Below are positions 18,416 to 27,212 of a DNA stretch of 64,000 nucleotides, in pieces; the stretch's first letter is position 1; each line of letters begins with the position of its first letter. A program made the position numbers and the translations under genes. The stretch comes from Aliivibrio fischeri ATCC 7744 = JCM 18803 = DSM 507 (GTDB taxonomy: Bacteria > Pseudomonadota > Gammaproteobacteria > Enterobacterales > Vibrionaceae), in contig NZ_CP092713.1 of the NCBI RefSeq assembly GCF_023983475.1, positions 62,001-126,000 on the forward strand, in the 5' to 3' direction. The notes under the pieces were generated by a model, which was not told the origin of the DNA, made no database searches, and was given only the letters and a program-made list of their open reading frames with translations.

Positions 18416-19192
18416 ATGATTAAGACATTGAGAAAAGCAACTTTGGCCCTGGCGGCTATTTCTGCGCTCCCAGCTGCAGCGGCTGGATGGCAACAATTTA
18501 CGAACCCAGACGGAAGCCCATGGACAGAGGCGCAATACGTAGAATTCAGCGACTCGGTATCTAAGCAGACGGCTACAAATGCTAATGACTTGCAAGAGGA
18601 AGCTGAAATCGAGGGAGTACAGCTAGTGACGCGAAACAATGAAACGTACGCGTACATCGAAATCGATGCGGGAGGATTATGGAATGTGCAGTACAAAGGT
18701 ACGACGATTCGCACGGCGGGCGGATTGAGCTACGGTACGTTTGTCGAAAGCGCGGATTGGGATGGTGTAGACTTTGGAATGAAAGTAGATGGATGGAAGG
18801 TTACGACAATAAGCCCGAACGGCACACCTACAGGATGGTTGTCGGACGCACACAGAGGTTGTCAGAGTAGCAGCGCATGCAACCCTATGGTGTTCAACGT
18901 GGACGAGTTGATTCAAGAAGGACGTGTGGCATACACTGCTAATGTAGCGCGTGCGATGCATTACTCAAAAGAATTGAAAGTAGAAGGCGAAGATTTATTT
19001 CAAAAGGATCCCCTTGACGGCGTACAAAATATGGGAACTCTAGGTTTACACCTGAGAAACGCGGGAGTTGACCATATTACACTTGGCTACAAACCGACAG
19101 CAGAATTGAACGAATATATATCGTTCGTCCCGAATCATTGGAAAAATGTTAACGGTCCCACGTACGTTGCCGCGTATTTCCGTAGTCAATAG
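18416..19192 (+). CDS. Exported protein of unknown family, 258 aa, beside a reverse transcriptase
   Basis: I do not recognise this protein. The ATG at 18416 follows AGAGGAAAC and starts a clear signal peptide (MIKTLRKATLALAAISALPAAAA), giving a mature protein beginning GWQQFTNPDG. It is beta-rich and acidic, with only two cysteines in GCQSSSACNP, a likely disulfide loop, and no membrane segment, so periplasmic or secreted. Base and codon use differ from the AT-rich neighbours (many ACG, GCG, GGA and GTAC-containing codons), suggesting transfer. A perfect 15-bp terminator follows, then the reverse transcriptase gene 115 bp downstream. A functional link to the RT is an inference from position only. 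A longer frame starting at 18365 lacks a ribosome site. Confidence 0.75.
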   Translation: MIKTLRKATLALAAISALPAAAAGWQQFTNPDGSPWTEAQYVEFSDSVSKQTATNANDLQEEAEIEGVQLVTRNNETYAYIEIDAGGLWNVQYKGTTIRTAGGLSYGTFVESADWDGVDFGMKVDGWKVTTISPNGTPTGWLSDAHRGCQSSSACNPMVFNVDELIQEGRVAYTANVARAMHYSKELKVEGEDLFQKDPLDGVQNMGTLGLHLRNAGVDHITLGYKPTAELNEYISFVPNHWKNVNGPTYVAAYFRSQ

Positions 19193-19227
19193 CGCCATAA
19201 TCTCTTCTGAGAATTGCTCATAAAGCC

Positions 19228-19264
19228 TATGGCCAGTATTTAAGATAAATACTGGCCATATTTT
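19228..19264 (+). terminator. Perfect 15-bp terminator hairpin between exported-protein and RT genes
   Basis: TATGGCCAGTATTTA pairs perfectly with TAAATACTGGCCATA around AGA, followed by TTTT. It most simply terminates the exported-protein transcript. A long perfect stem just before an RT also invites comparison with retron msd, which I reject below. Confidence 0.88.
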
Positions 19265-19307
19265 ATCAGCCCTCTCTTAAAATTACAAATCACGATCATT
19301 AAGTACG

Positions 19308-20291
19308 ATGTCATCTGAAATAATAGATTTTCTTTTATCCTGCAAAAACAGCGAAGCGGCACTACGTTGGTTAAAAAAGGCAAGAAAACACCACCCACCT
19401 AATGCTGATGTTTGGCACTTTATCTTTCATTACAAAACATATTACCAACCAAAAATCCTTCAACAATTACGTTCTAAATCTTATTTATTATCCCCTATGT
19501 TGGTATATAAAACAAAGTTAGGGGAGAGCCGAGTGATGTGGAGCGCGTCGGATGCCTTTGTTATACGCTTAGTGCAACAAACGTTACTCCATTATAACCT
19601 TTTGCCTGTGAGTGATTTTGTTACTCATACCAAACGCTCAAGCTCATCACGTAAGGTAGGTATGCATACGATACGTTCCAAAGCGCTCAACATGCCTTTT
19701 GTATGTCGCACAGATATAAAAGGCTATTATGCAGCGATACCGAAATTAAAAATGATAGAATGGCTTTATTCATTTAACATTCCTCCTGAAATACAAAACA
19801 TATTAACGCAATTTTTAATGTACAATGTAGAAGATGGTGGGAATATTTCCTTATCAAATAAAGGAATTCCTCGCTCAAGCAGCCTCAGTCCTTATTTAGC
19901 GGCTGCCCATTTTTATGAGCTTGATGAATTGCTAGGACATTGTGCAGGCATATATTATCAACGTTATATGGACGACTTTTTAATCTTAAGTACGACACGG
20001 CATAAATTGAGAAAAGCAATAAAACGCGTGCGTCATTGCATTTCGAATCAATGGGATTTTGAGTTACATCCAGATAAAACGGTGATAGGCCGGACATCAA
20101 AAGGATTCGATTGGATGGGATTATGGTTTGATGGGGAAAATTGGGAAGGTCCATCGCAACGAAGTAAGCAAAGATCGAGTGATAAGCTTGCTGTAATTTA
20201 TAATAATTACCAAGGGGAAGAAAGAGAACACCGCTTAATTAACTATGAGAAAGCGTACAATCGATGGCTGAAAGGCATTATGGGGAATTAG
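19308..20291 (+). CDS. Reverse transcriptase (RNA-directed DNA polymerase), 327 aa
   Basis: A compact bacterial RT with palm motifs in order: TDIKGYYAAIP (catalytic D136), GIPRSSSLSPYLAA (186-199), YYQRYMDDFLIL (Y220-M-D-D223) and LHPDKTVIGRTSKGFDWMGL (motifs 6-7). Motif 4 has SSSLSP where many RTs have a Gly (PRG) and where diversity-generating RTs have SQ. There is no maturase X or HNH domain, so it is not a complete group II intron protein, and the retron VTG signature is absent. A short basic C-terminal region (about 275-327) may be a reduced thumb. The ribosome site is weak. Neighbours: an exported protein upstream and ISL3/IS66 on both sides. Enzyme class sure; group and role unknown. 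Confidence 0.9.
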   Translation: MSSEIIDFLLSCKNSEAALRWLKKARKHHPPNADVWHFIFHYKTYYQPKILQQLRSKSYLLSPMLVYKTKLGESRVMWSASDAFVIRLVQQTLLHYNLLPVSDFVTHTKRSSSSRKVGMHTIRSKALNMPFVCRTDIKGYYAAIPKLKMIEWLYSFNIPPEIQNILTQFLMYNVEDGGNISLSNKGIPRSSSLSPYLAAAHFYELDELLGHCAGIYYQRYMDDFLILSTTRHKLRKAIKRVRHCISNQWDFELHPDKTVIGRTSKGFDWMGLWFDGENWEGPSQRSKQRSSDKLAVIYNNYQGEEREHRLINYEKAYNRWLKGIMGN

Positions 20292-20311
20292 GTTGTATTC
20301 CAGCTGTAAAA

Positions 20312-20339
20312 AAGCACATAGACAAAAGCCTATGTGCTT
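20312..20339. terminator. Hairpin after the reverse transcriptase gene
   Basis: AAGCACATAG / CTATGTGCTT, a 10-bp stem with an 8-nt loop, 20 bp past the RT stop. The T-run is better on the minus strand (complement of AAAAAA), so it may also terminate a minus-strand transcript. Confidence 0.7.
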
Positions 20340-20609
20340 GGTATTTAGGGTTATTGGGCTAGTTATAGTCAATAACAACGATAAAAATTACCCTAAATTA
20401 GGCTAGCGATGACCCATTATGACTCGACGGTTAATTTGTCATCGTATTTGATTTTATTAGTTTTAATATTACGAATGTTTCAGCAACTTGTAGATATATC
20501 ATAATCATTTGCTTTCTCTTTATATAGAGCATTTATGAAAGTGTTAAAGTTGGTTTGCCAGTATAATTCATCGCACAGTACTGGGGATACAGGACTAAAG
20601 GTGTTTGTT

Positions 20610-20752
20610 TTATGATTTTTCAAATACCTTCTTAGCATTTTGAAAAGAGGTTCTTTTTATATTAGTTAGCTCCTCTCCCCATGCTGCTGGAATATTGAAG
20701 TGAAAATTAGCGTCTTTTATTGTTTGTATAAATTGAATCATGTCTTTTTTTT
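20610..20752 (-). pseudogene. C-terminal remnant of a gene cut by ISL3 copy 2
   Basis: An open minus-strand frame runs from the ISL3 edge (KKD...) through MIQFIQTIKDANFHF to TAA at 20610-20612, about 47 codons. Its upstream part is not on the other side of the IS, where a peptide-transporter fragment is found instead. Family unknown; it could also be read as a 43-residue frame from its internal ATG at 20741. The 270 bp between it and the RT gene (20340-20609) hold no gene I can see. Confidence 0.45.
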
Positions 20753-22043
20753 GGTTCATCGCAGATTAGCGGGAATTGAAAACAAAAACGGCAGTTAGTG
20801 GTAAAGTTACATCGCCAAACACAACTTTTCACAAACTGCCGTTTTCATGCCAAATAATACTTTTTTATCATCCTTCTGGAAAGGTTTTCAGATCGTAAAG
20901 TCTCATAAAACTGATTCATTAATCTCTATAACCTTAAAACCTGACTCCCCAGCATTCTGCTCTTGCGGGCGACTCTCTGAATTTACTCACGATACTCAGT
21001 GGCGAACTATTAAAGACGCTATGATATTAGGAACTCCAGTTGAACTTTTGATTCAGACTAGGCGCATTACATGTTTGCTATGCGGTACAAAAACGGAAGC
21101 AATATCTTGGCTTAAACCATACTCACGCCTGACTAATCGATTGATAGAATATATTGAACAACTGCTGCCTTTGCTGCCGATTAAACATATTTCAGAACTG
21201 ACTGGAGTACATTGGCACACGATAAAGAATATTGATAAACAACGACTTAAACGAGTTATCCCTGACATACCATGGGATAAATTACGCCAACTAGTGATGG
21301 ATGAGTTTGCCATATTTAAAGGACATCGATATGCAACAGTGATTGCCGATGCGCAGACACATCAAGTGCTTTGGATTGGTTTAGGTAGAAGCCGAACTGA
21401 TATCAGGCCTTTCTTTGAAGAGCTTGGTAAGCATGCCGAAAATATCGAAGCAGTGGCTATGGATATGAATACAGCTTTCGATCTCGAAGTGAAAGCTCAT
21501 TGCCCTAATGCACGTATTGTATACGATCTTTTTCATGTGGTAGCCAAATATGGACGAGAGGTAATGGATAGGGTTAGGGTAGATCAAGCGAATCAACTCA
21601 AAGAAGACAAAAAAGCTCGTCGTTGGATTAAGCGTTCACGCTGGATCCTTTTGAAAAATAGAGACAATCTAGACGTAAATCAACAGAGTTATTTAGATGA
21701 AATACTTTCGGTAAACCACGATTTAATGGTGACTCATTTGCTAGGAGAGCAATTAAAAGAGCTCTGGTATTGTGACTCAGAAACGCAGGCAATAGAACTA
21801 TGGGATGTATGGTGGCAACAGGTAAATGAGAGTGGGATCAAACCACTAATCAGTTTTGCACGAAAGTTAAAACCATACCTTCACGGAATTGTTAGTTCGT
21901 CTTTATATCGATTAAATACATGTACACTGGAAGGAATAAATAACAAAATTAAGTTAATCAAAAGAATGGGGTATGGCTACAGAGATACGGACTATTTCTT
22001 TATGAAGATAAAAGCGGCTTTCCCCGGAAAGCCGCGATGAACC
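20753..22043 (+). mobile_element. ISL3-family insertion sequence, copy 2 (1291 bp)
   Basis: Same element as 14654-15944 but inverted; ends GGTTCATCGC (20753) and GCGATGAACC (22043). Flanks are TTTTTTTT (left) and AAAAATAA (right), so no target duplication. Left and right neighbours are pieces of different genes, which points to deletion or recombination after insertion. Confidence 0.93.
20847..22040 (+). CDS. ISL3-family transposase (second copy)
   Basis: 397 residues, identical in translation to the transposase at 14657-15850, with the same cysteine-pair N-terminus and DDE core. Identity over the full length indicates recent transposition or gene conversion. Confidence 0.93.
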   Translation: MPNNTFLSSFWKGFQIVKSHKTDSLISITLKPDSPAFCSCGRLSEFTHDTQWRTIKDAMILGTPVELLIQTRRITCLLCGTKTEAISWLKPYSRLTNRLIEYIEQLLPLLPIKHISELTGVHWHTIKNIDKQRLKRVIPDIPWDKLRQLVMDEFAIFKGHRYATVIADAQTHQVLWIGLGRSRTDIRPFFEELGKHAENIEAVAMDMNTAFDLEVKAHCPNARIVYDLFHVVAKYGREVMDRVRVDQANQLKEDKKARRWIKRSRWILLKNRDNLDVNQQSYLDEILSVNHDLMVTHLLGEQLKELWYCDSETQAIELWDVWWQQVNESGIKPLISFARKLKPYLHGIVSSSLYRLNTCTLEGINNKIKLIKRMGYGYRDTDYFFMKIKAAFPGKPR

Positions 22044-22226
22044 AAAAATAAGCGCTGAGAAAGCACCGAAAAGTACAAATGATTCAGACTCTGACATTCC
22101 TAGAATTTTAACCAGATAAACCGCTAAAATTGCTTGCATGCCATAGAAGCCAAAACGCTCCCAAAACTCTATAGAAAAGATCAGATAAAACTGCTTAGGC
22201 TGCTTGAATACATTCAAGTTAGACAT
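22044..22226 (-). pseudogene. POT-family peptide transporter, N-terminal fragment cut by ISL3
   Basis: 61 codons from the ATG at 22226: [18 protein letters not shown], then [16 protein letters not shown], the hallmark first helix of DtpA-type proton:oligopeptide symporters (ExxERFxYYG). The frame enters the ISL3 terminal repeat at 22043 and the remaining ~430 residues are not in this window. It lies head-to-tail with an intact relative at 22571-24037, which may compensate. Confidence 0.85.
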
Positions 22227-22570
22227 AAATTAATCCCTGTGTATGTGTTGTGATTGCTTCTTTTTTTATGCATTTTTACGCATTACACAACCAACTTACG
22301 TTTTTAACATTTACTTATCACTAGCCATAAATGGAATCTAAATTATCAATTTTGAAAAACAGAGATAACCACTTAATGATCAACAATTTACACAAAGTTA
22401 CTAACAGAAACATTTTGCAACATTTTATACTGACATTATCATGACAACTAAATTGGAACACAGCAATTCGGCATTTATTAATTCTAAAAAGTTAAGGGGA
22501 ATTTGAATGATTAAGAGGAAAGAGGTAAGGAACAGCAAGCCATGGCAGCTTGCTGTTATTTATAATGGAA

Positions 22571-24037
22571 TTAAATAGTTGCTTGTTTACGGTGTTTAAA
22601 GTCCACCAATAAACCTAAAACAAACACGCCAATTGTTACAAAAAGGATACTTTGAAATACATGGTGATATTGCGTTGCCGATACAATTAAATCCAATGTT
22701 CCTGCATTTTCACCCGTACCCGTCGATGTGAACTGAGCAATATCTGCAGCAAGATAATTTGCTACCGAGCCACCAGCAAGCATATAAATACCTGCTAACG
22801 TTCCTGTTGCACCGTGTGGATTTAGACGTGTAATCGCAGCTAATGCCACAGGGTCAATAAACAGCTCTGCCACCCCAATGCACAGTAGACCAATCAACAA
22901 CCAAACAAAGGTAGTTTGACCGCTTGCCATTGCTAATTTTGATGACAAAGTAATTAAACTAAAGCCAGCAGTAAGCAATAAAAGACCGATATTCAGCTTT
23001 GTTAGTGTTCTCACTGAAATGCTTTTTGAATCTAACATTTTCCATAGCCACGCCACCGCAGCACCACCTGCAATCACAGCAATTGGGTTAATGGATTGGA
23101 AAAAAGCCGTCGGGATAATAAAACCACCAATATTGGTATCTATATTACGCTCAATGAATAGACTAATTGAGCTACCACCTTGTTGATCAAATGCCCAAAA
23201 TACCGTACCAAACAACATAAAATACATGATGGAATTGAGCTTTTGACGATCTTCTTCATCACTCTTACGGTATAAGTTGATGATGTGCACCAAAGACATT
23301 AAGCAAATCACTAATAGAATATAACCTGCCCATAAGTTTTTAAGCACAAATACCAAACCAACAGCAGCAACAACCAATGAAGCAAGTAGCAATGACCAAT
23401 GTGGAATGCCTGCACTTTTTTTCTGAAGTGCTGGTAAATTTGGTTTACTTACGTGAGAAAAGTTTTTACGACCTGTCATGAAGATACATAGGCCAAGTAG
23501 CATCCCAATCCCTGCAAGTGAGAAACCCACGTGCCATCCCCATTTCATTGCAGCAAAACCACATAGAATCGGAGAAATCATCGAACCAATATTGCCACCA
23601 ATATAAGAGATGGAGAAACCCGCCTCACGGCCACGCTCTTGTTCCTTGGTTTGATATAGCTCACCTAACAAACAACTTGAGTTAGTTTTAAAGAAACCGT
23701 AACCACAGATAATTAAAGAAAGCGCAATATACAAAGTGGTGTGATCGCTACTTGGAAAACTCAATACAAAGTGCCCACCCACCATTAGTAAGCTGCCTAA
23801 AATTACCGACCAGTAGTTACCTAAATATTTATCTGCTAAATAACCACCAATAATAGGAGTCACATACACAAGCGATGTATACGCACCATACAAAGCGTAG
23901 GCATGTTGGTCTGACATTAATAACTTTTCCGTTAAGAAAAGAATTAATAAAGAGCGCATACCGTAGTAACTAAAGAATTCCCACATTTGGATTGCAATAA
24001 TATGGAATATCCCTTTAGGTTGTTTGATTGTATTCAT
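22571..24037 (-). CDS. POT/PTR-family proton-dependent oligopeptide transporter
   Basis: 488 residues, about 14 predicted membrane helices, the normal size of bacterial DtpA/B-type carriers. The first helix has MWEFFSYYGMRSLLILFL (E-x-x-x-x-YYG relative of ExxERFxYYG) and the loop after helix 2 has GGYLADKYLGNYWSVILG, the POT signature 2 region. It imports di- and tripeptides with protons across the inner membrane. The change of ERF to EFF in the ExxER motif is worth noting since the Arg is normally involved in proton coupling. Followed by an inverted repeat (AACAGCAAGC / GCTTGCTGTT, 22530-22556) that could terminate it. Confidence 0.88.
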   Translation of the reverse strand: MNTIKQPKGIFHIIAIQMWEFFSYYGMRSLLILFLTEKLLMSDQHAYALYGAYTSLVYVTPIIGGYLADKYLGNYWSVILGSLLMVGGHFVLSFPSSDHTTLYIALSLIICGYGFFKTNSSCLLGELYQTKEQERGREAGFSISYIGGNIGSMISPILCGFAAMKWGWHVGFSLAGIGMLLGLCIFMTGRKNFSHVSKPNLPALQKKSAGIPHWSLLLASLVVAAVGLVFVLKNLWAGYILLVICLMSLVHIINLYRKSDEEDRQKLNSIMYFMLFGTVFWAFDQQGGSSISLFIERNIDTNIGGFIIPTAFFQSINPIAVIAGGAAVAWLWKMLDSKSISVRTLTKLNIGLLLLTAGFSLITLSSKLAMASGQTTFVWLLIGLLCIGVAELFIDPVALAAITRLNPHGATGTLAGIYMLAGGSVANYLAADIAQFTSTGTGENAGTLDLIVSATQYHHVFQSILFVTIGVFVLGLLVDFKHRKQATI

Positions 24038-24368
24038 CTATTGTCCCACAACTGCTAGAGAGAATAAGAGCACCCCATTTTCATTGGTACTTATTCATTA
24101 ATATTGGGTAAACATACACAGCATCGATAAAAACACCAAGAAGTTTGCGGCGAAACTCGTGCAACATAAGTTTTCAAAAATAGTGTTCTATAAATGACCA
24201 AAAAAAATCATATAAAAACAGCAATATAGGGAAGAAGTAAGAATAATTATCCCTATTTTGTTTGTTGTTTAATCGGATATGACATGAACTTAATACAGAT
24301 TAAGTTTTTTGCTTTATATTGACGCTAAAATCGCCCCATAAAATAAAACCAGTAATAGAGGAACACAC
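24038..24368. other. Divergent promoter region, POT transporter / flavin oxidoreductase
   Basis: 331 bp with no gene. It must hold two divergent promoters. AGAGGAAC lies shortly before the TTG start of the oxidoreductase. No operator recognised. Confidence 0.4.
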
Positions 24369-25481
24369 TTGAGCACTTTGTTTACCGAAACCCGCATTGG
24401 CAGCATGACACTTAAAAACCGCTTCATGAGAAGTGCAACGTGGGAAAATATGGCAACAGAAGACGGCCATATGACAGACAAGTTATACGATATCTACGAA
24501 GAGCTCGCTAAAGGTGAAGTTGGCTTAATTGTTACTGGCTATGCAAACATTGTTGAAGAAGAAAAACCCAACGCTGGCATGATGGGTATGTATAACGATT
24601 CTTTCATTGAAGAGTACAAAAAGCTGACTGAGCTTGTACACCTAAATGATTCAAAAATTGTTATGCAGCTTGCTTATGGTGGCACCAAAACAACTTATAA
24701 CGTTGGCGAACGCGTTATTTTTGCTCCAAGTGATGTGTGTGAACGTGGTACACAAACACAAGGCAAGGCGATGACAAAAGACGAAATCGACTACATTGTT
24801 GATGCGTTTGCCAAAGCAAGCCGAAGAGCAAAAGAATCTGGCTTTGATGGGGTTGAAATCCATGCGGCTCACACTTATTTAATCAACCAATTTTTAAGTC
24901 CTTATTACAACCGTCGTGAAGACGAATACGGCGGTAGCTTAGATAATCGTATGCGTTTCTTACTAGAGATCTACGCTGAGATCAGAAAACAAGTGGGTGA
25001 TGATTACCCTATCCTAGTAAAACTGACGGCGTCTGAGTTCTTTGAAGGTGGTTTAACGTTCGATGAGACTCGAATCATCTGTAAAAAACTGGAAGAGATC
25101 GGTGTTGATGGGATCATCATTTCAGGTAACATTCACGGTAATGCAAGCACACTTGTTGGTGAATCTTTTGATGGCTATACACTTCAAGAAGAAGGTTATT
25201 TCCATGAATATGGTAATGTGCTCAGCCAAGATGTTAACGTTCCGGTGATCACCGTTGGTGGTCTAAACGACATTAATGCCATTGAAAAGATTGCTGAAGA
25301 AACGAATATCCAATACTTCGCTTTATCGCGTCCTTTACTTGCAGAGCCTCAGCTAATCAAACGTTGGAAAGAAGGCAACAGAGCCGAAGTCGATTGTGAG
25401 CGTTGTTCTAAATGCCGAACCAAACGTGGCAACTTCTGTGTGGTTTACAAGAAGAGAAAACCAAAGAAAGAATGCGCTTAA
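24369..25481 (+). CDS. Old-yellow-enzyme family NADH:flavin oxidoreductase, TTG start
   Basis: 370 residues with the FMN TIM barrel: start LKNRFMRSATWENMA, active-site HAAHTYLINQFLSPYYNRR and YGGSLDNRMRF, and FALSRPLLAEP near the phosphate-binding end. The start is TTG at 24369, with AGAGG 6-10 nt upstream; no ATG is near. The C-terminus carries a cysteine cluster, C343-x2-C346-x2-C349-x7-C357, reminiscent of the Fe-S ligands of dienoyl-CoA reductase-like OYEs but in a short protein. It reduces activated C=C bonds or related electrophiles, substrate unknown. A good terminator follows, so it is separate from gloA-nemA. Confidence 0.87.
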   Translation: MSTLFTETRIGSMTLKNRFMRSATWENMATEDGHMTDKLYDIYEELAKGEVGLIVTGYANIVEEEKPNAGMMGMYNDSFIEEYKKLTELVHLNDSKIVMQLAYGGTKTTYNVGERVIFAPSDVCERGTQTQGKAMTKDEIDYIVDAFAKASRRAKESGFDGVEIHAAHTYLINQFLSPYYNRREDEYGGSLDNRMRFLLEIYAEIRKQVGDDYPILVKLTASEFFEGGLTFDETRIICKKLEEIGVDGIIISGNIHGNASTLVGESFDGYTLQEEGYFHEYGNVLSQDVNVPVITVGGLNDINAIEKIAEETNIQYFALSRPLLAEPQLIKRWKEGNRAEVDCERCSKCRTKRGNFCVVYKKRKPKKECA

Positions 25482-25501
25482 TCCATACGTTTTAAATTTG
25501 A

Positions 25502-25532
25502 AAATGCCGCAGATAATACTGCGGCATTTTTG
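25502..25532 (+). terminator. Rho-independent terminator after flavin oxidoreductase
   Basis: AAAATGCCGCAG / CTGCGGCATTTT, 12-bp stem, 6-nt loop, then TTG. Palindromic, so it may act both ways. Confidence 0.9.
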
Positions 25533-25670
25533 TATTCGTTATTAAAACCTTCCGAACTTAATAACAGAAAATTATCAAATCAATAAAAAATCATAATTTC
25601 CTAAGTTTGGTCATTTTACGTATCGTTAACTCATACAAACGACAACTATCAGCACTGGCAAGGTGAAATC

Positions 25671-26051
25671 ATGCAATTTCTACATACGATGATCAGAGTG
25701 ACAGACTTAAAACAATCTATTGAATTTTATACCAAAGTTTTAGGGATGAAAGTGCTCGATCACAGCGAAAACAGTGAATATCGCTACACACTCGTTTTCG
25801 TTGGTTATGAAGAAGGCGGAACAAGTATCGAGTTGACCTATAACTGGGATACCGATAATTACGACATGGGTAATGCGTTTGGTCATTTAGCTTTAGGTGT
25901 CCAAGATATTTACGCGGCTTGCGATAATATCAAAGCATTAGGTGGTAACGTGACTCGTGAAGCAGGACCAGTAAAAGGCGGTACAACGCATATTGCGTTT
26001 ATTACGGACCCGGATGGTTATCAAATTGAGCTTATTCAATTAAGCAAATAA
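25671..26051 (+). CDS. gloA: Glyoxalase I (lactoylglutathione lyase)
   Basis: 126 residues of the short, nickel-type bacterial GloA. All four metal ligands are in place: H5, E54, H72 and E120 (E. coli H5, E56, H74, E122). It converts the methylglyoxal-glutathione hemithioacetal to S-lactoylglutathione in the cytoplasm. The ribosome site AAGGTG lies 7 nt before the ATG. nemA begins 12 bp after its stop, matching the gloA/nemA association seen in enterobacteria, where the pair detoxifies reactive electrophiles. Confidence 0.95.
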   Translation: MQFLHTMIRVTDLKQSIEFYTKVLGMKVLDHSENSEYRYTLVFVGYEEGGTSIELTYNWDTDNYDMGNAFGHLALGVQDIYAACDNIKALGGNVTREAGPVKGGTTHIAFITDPDGYQIELIQLSK

Positions 26052-26063
26052 GAGGATTTATTG

Positions 26064-27167
26064 ATGAAAAATGCACTATTTCAGCCAATGCAACTTGGTA
26101 ATCTGACACTAAAAAACCGTATCGTTATGCCTCCTATGACTCGTTCTCGTGCAAGTCAACCGGGTAATGTAGCGAACGATATGATGGCTGAATACTATGC
26201 TCAACGTGCAAGTGCAGGCCTTATTATAGCGGAAGGCACTCAAATCTCAGAGATGGGCCAAGGCTACGCATGGACTCCGGGAATTTATTCTCAAGACCAG
26301 ATCCGTGGTTGGAAAAAAGTGACTGATGCCGTTCACGCTAAAGGCGGTACTATTTTCGCTCAACTTTGGCATGTAGGTCGTGTTACTCACCCTGAAAACA
26401 TTGGTGGTCAACAACCTATTTCTTCTTCTGCACTTAAAGCAGAAAACGTAAAAGTATTCATTGATAACGGTACTGATGCTCCAGGTTTTGTTGATGTTGT
26501 TGAGCCTCGTGAAATGACTCAACAAGATATTAACGATGTTATCGCAGAATATCGCCAAGCAGCATTAAACGCGATTGAAGCAGGCTTTGATGGTATTGAA
26601 CTTCATGCTGCTAATGGTTATTTAATTAACCAATTCATTGACTCTGAAGCGAACAACCGTACCGATGAATACGGTGGCTCTATCGAAAATCGTCTGCGTT
26701 TTCTAGGCGAAGTTGTCGAAGCAGTAAATGAAGCCATTGGTCACGAGCGTGTCGGTGTTCGCCTTGCTCCATTTACTTCTCTAAATGGCACTGTTGATAA
26801 AACACCAGTAGAAACCTACACGGCAGCAGCGGCATTATTAAACAAACTCAACGTGGTTTATATGCACATTGCAGAAGTGGACTGGGATAATGCCCCTGAG
26901 ACGCCTGCGGAATTTAAAACAGCAATTCGTGAAGCTTATCAAGGCACGATTATTTATGCTGGTCGTTATAATACAGGTAAAGCGGCGCAAGCACTGACAG
27001 ACAACCTTGCAGATCTAGTTGGATTTGGTCGCCCATTTATTGCGAATCCTGATTTACCTAGTCGTATTAAAAACGATTACCCATTAGCAGAGCACGATCC
27101 AAATACGCTATTTGGTGGCGCACAACAAGGGCTTGTTGATTACCCAGAATACCAAACCGCTCACTAA
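26064..27167 (+). CDS. nemA: N-ethylmaleimide reductase / OYE-family alkene reductase
   Basis: 367 residues with FMN-barrel OYE motifs: LGNLTLKNRIVMPPMTRSR, AQLWHVGRVTHP, HAANGYLINQFID (catalytic H-x-x-N) and DLVGFGRPFIANPDL. NemA reduces N-ethylmaleimide, quinones, nitro compounds and other electrophiles with NADPH. I chose ATG 26064 over TTG 26061 because AGAGG is spaced 8 nt. In operon with gloA. Its terminator is split by an IS4-family insertion, so transcripts may now end in or run into the IS. Confidence 0.92.
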   Translation: MKNALFQPMQLGNLTLKNRIVMPPMTRSRASQPGNVANDMMAEYYAQRASAGLIIAEGTQISEMGQGYAWTPGIYSQDQIRGWKKVTDAVHAKGGTIFAQLWHVGRVTHPENIGGQQPISSSALKAENVKVFIDNGTDAPGFVDVVEPREMTQQDINDVIAEYRQAALNAIEAGFDGIELHAANGYLINQFIDSEANNRTDEYGGSIENRLRFLGEVVEAVNEAIGHERVGVRLAPFTSLNGTVDKTPVETYTAAAALLNKLNVVYMHIAEVDWDNAPETPAEFKTAIREAYQGTIIYAGRYNTGKAAQALTDNLADLVGFGRPFIANPDLPSRIKNDYPLAEHDPNTLFGGAQQGLVDYPEYQTAH

Positions 27168-27212
27168 TTTAAGACAAGCGAACAATCTACACATAACCCT
27201 GCTCTTTTGAGT

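Noticed and set aside
19193-19307. Retron msr-msd in the hairpin just upstream of the RT
   Set aside because: The 15-bp hairpin is directly followed by TTTT and fits a plain terminator; the RT lacks the retron VTG region, and no a1/a2 flanking repeat with a branching G was seen.
18180-20610. Diversity-generating retroelement (template/variable repeats around the RT)
   Set aside because: No adenine-biased near-repeat of the exported gene's 3' end could be found by eye in the flanks, and RT motif 4 is SLSP rather than the SQ of DGR RTs.
14646-22051. Intact ISL3 composite transposon
   Set aside because: The outer 8-bp flanks match at only six positions and the outer neighbours are pieces of different genes, so a clean composite insertion is not supported.
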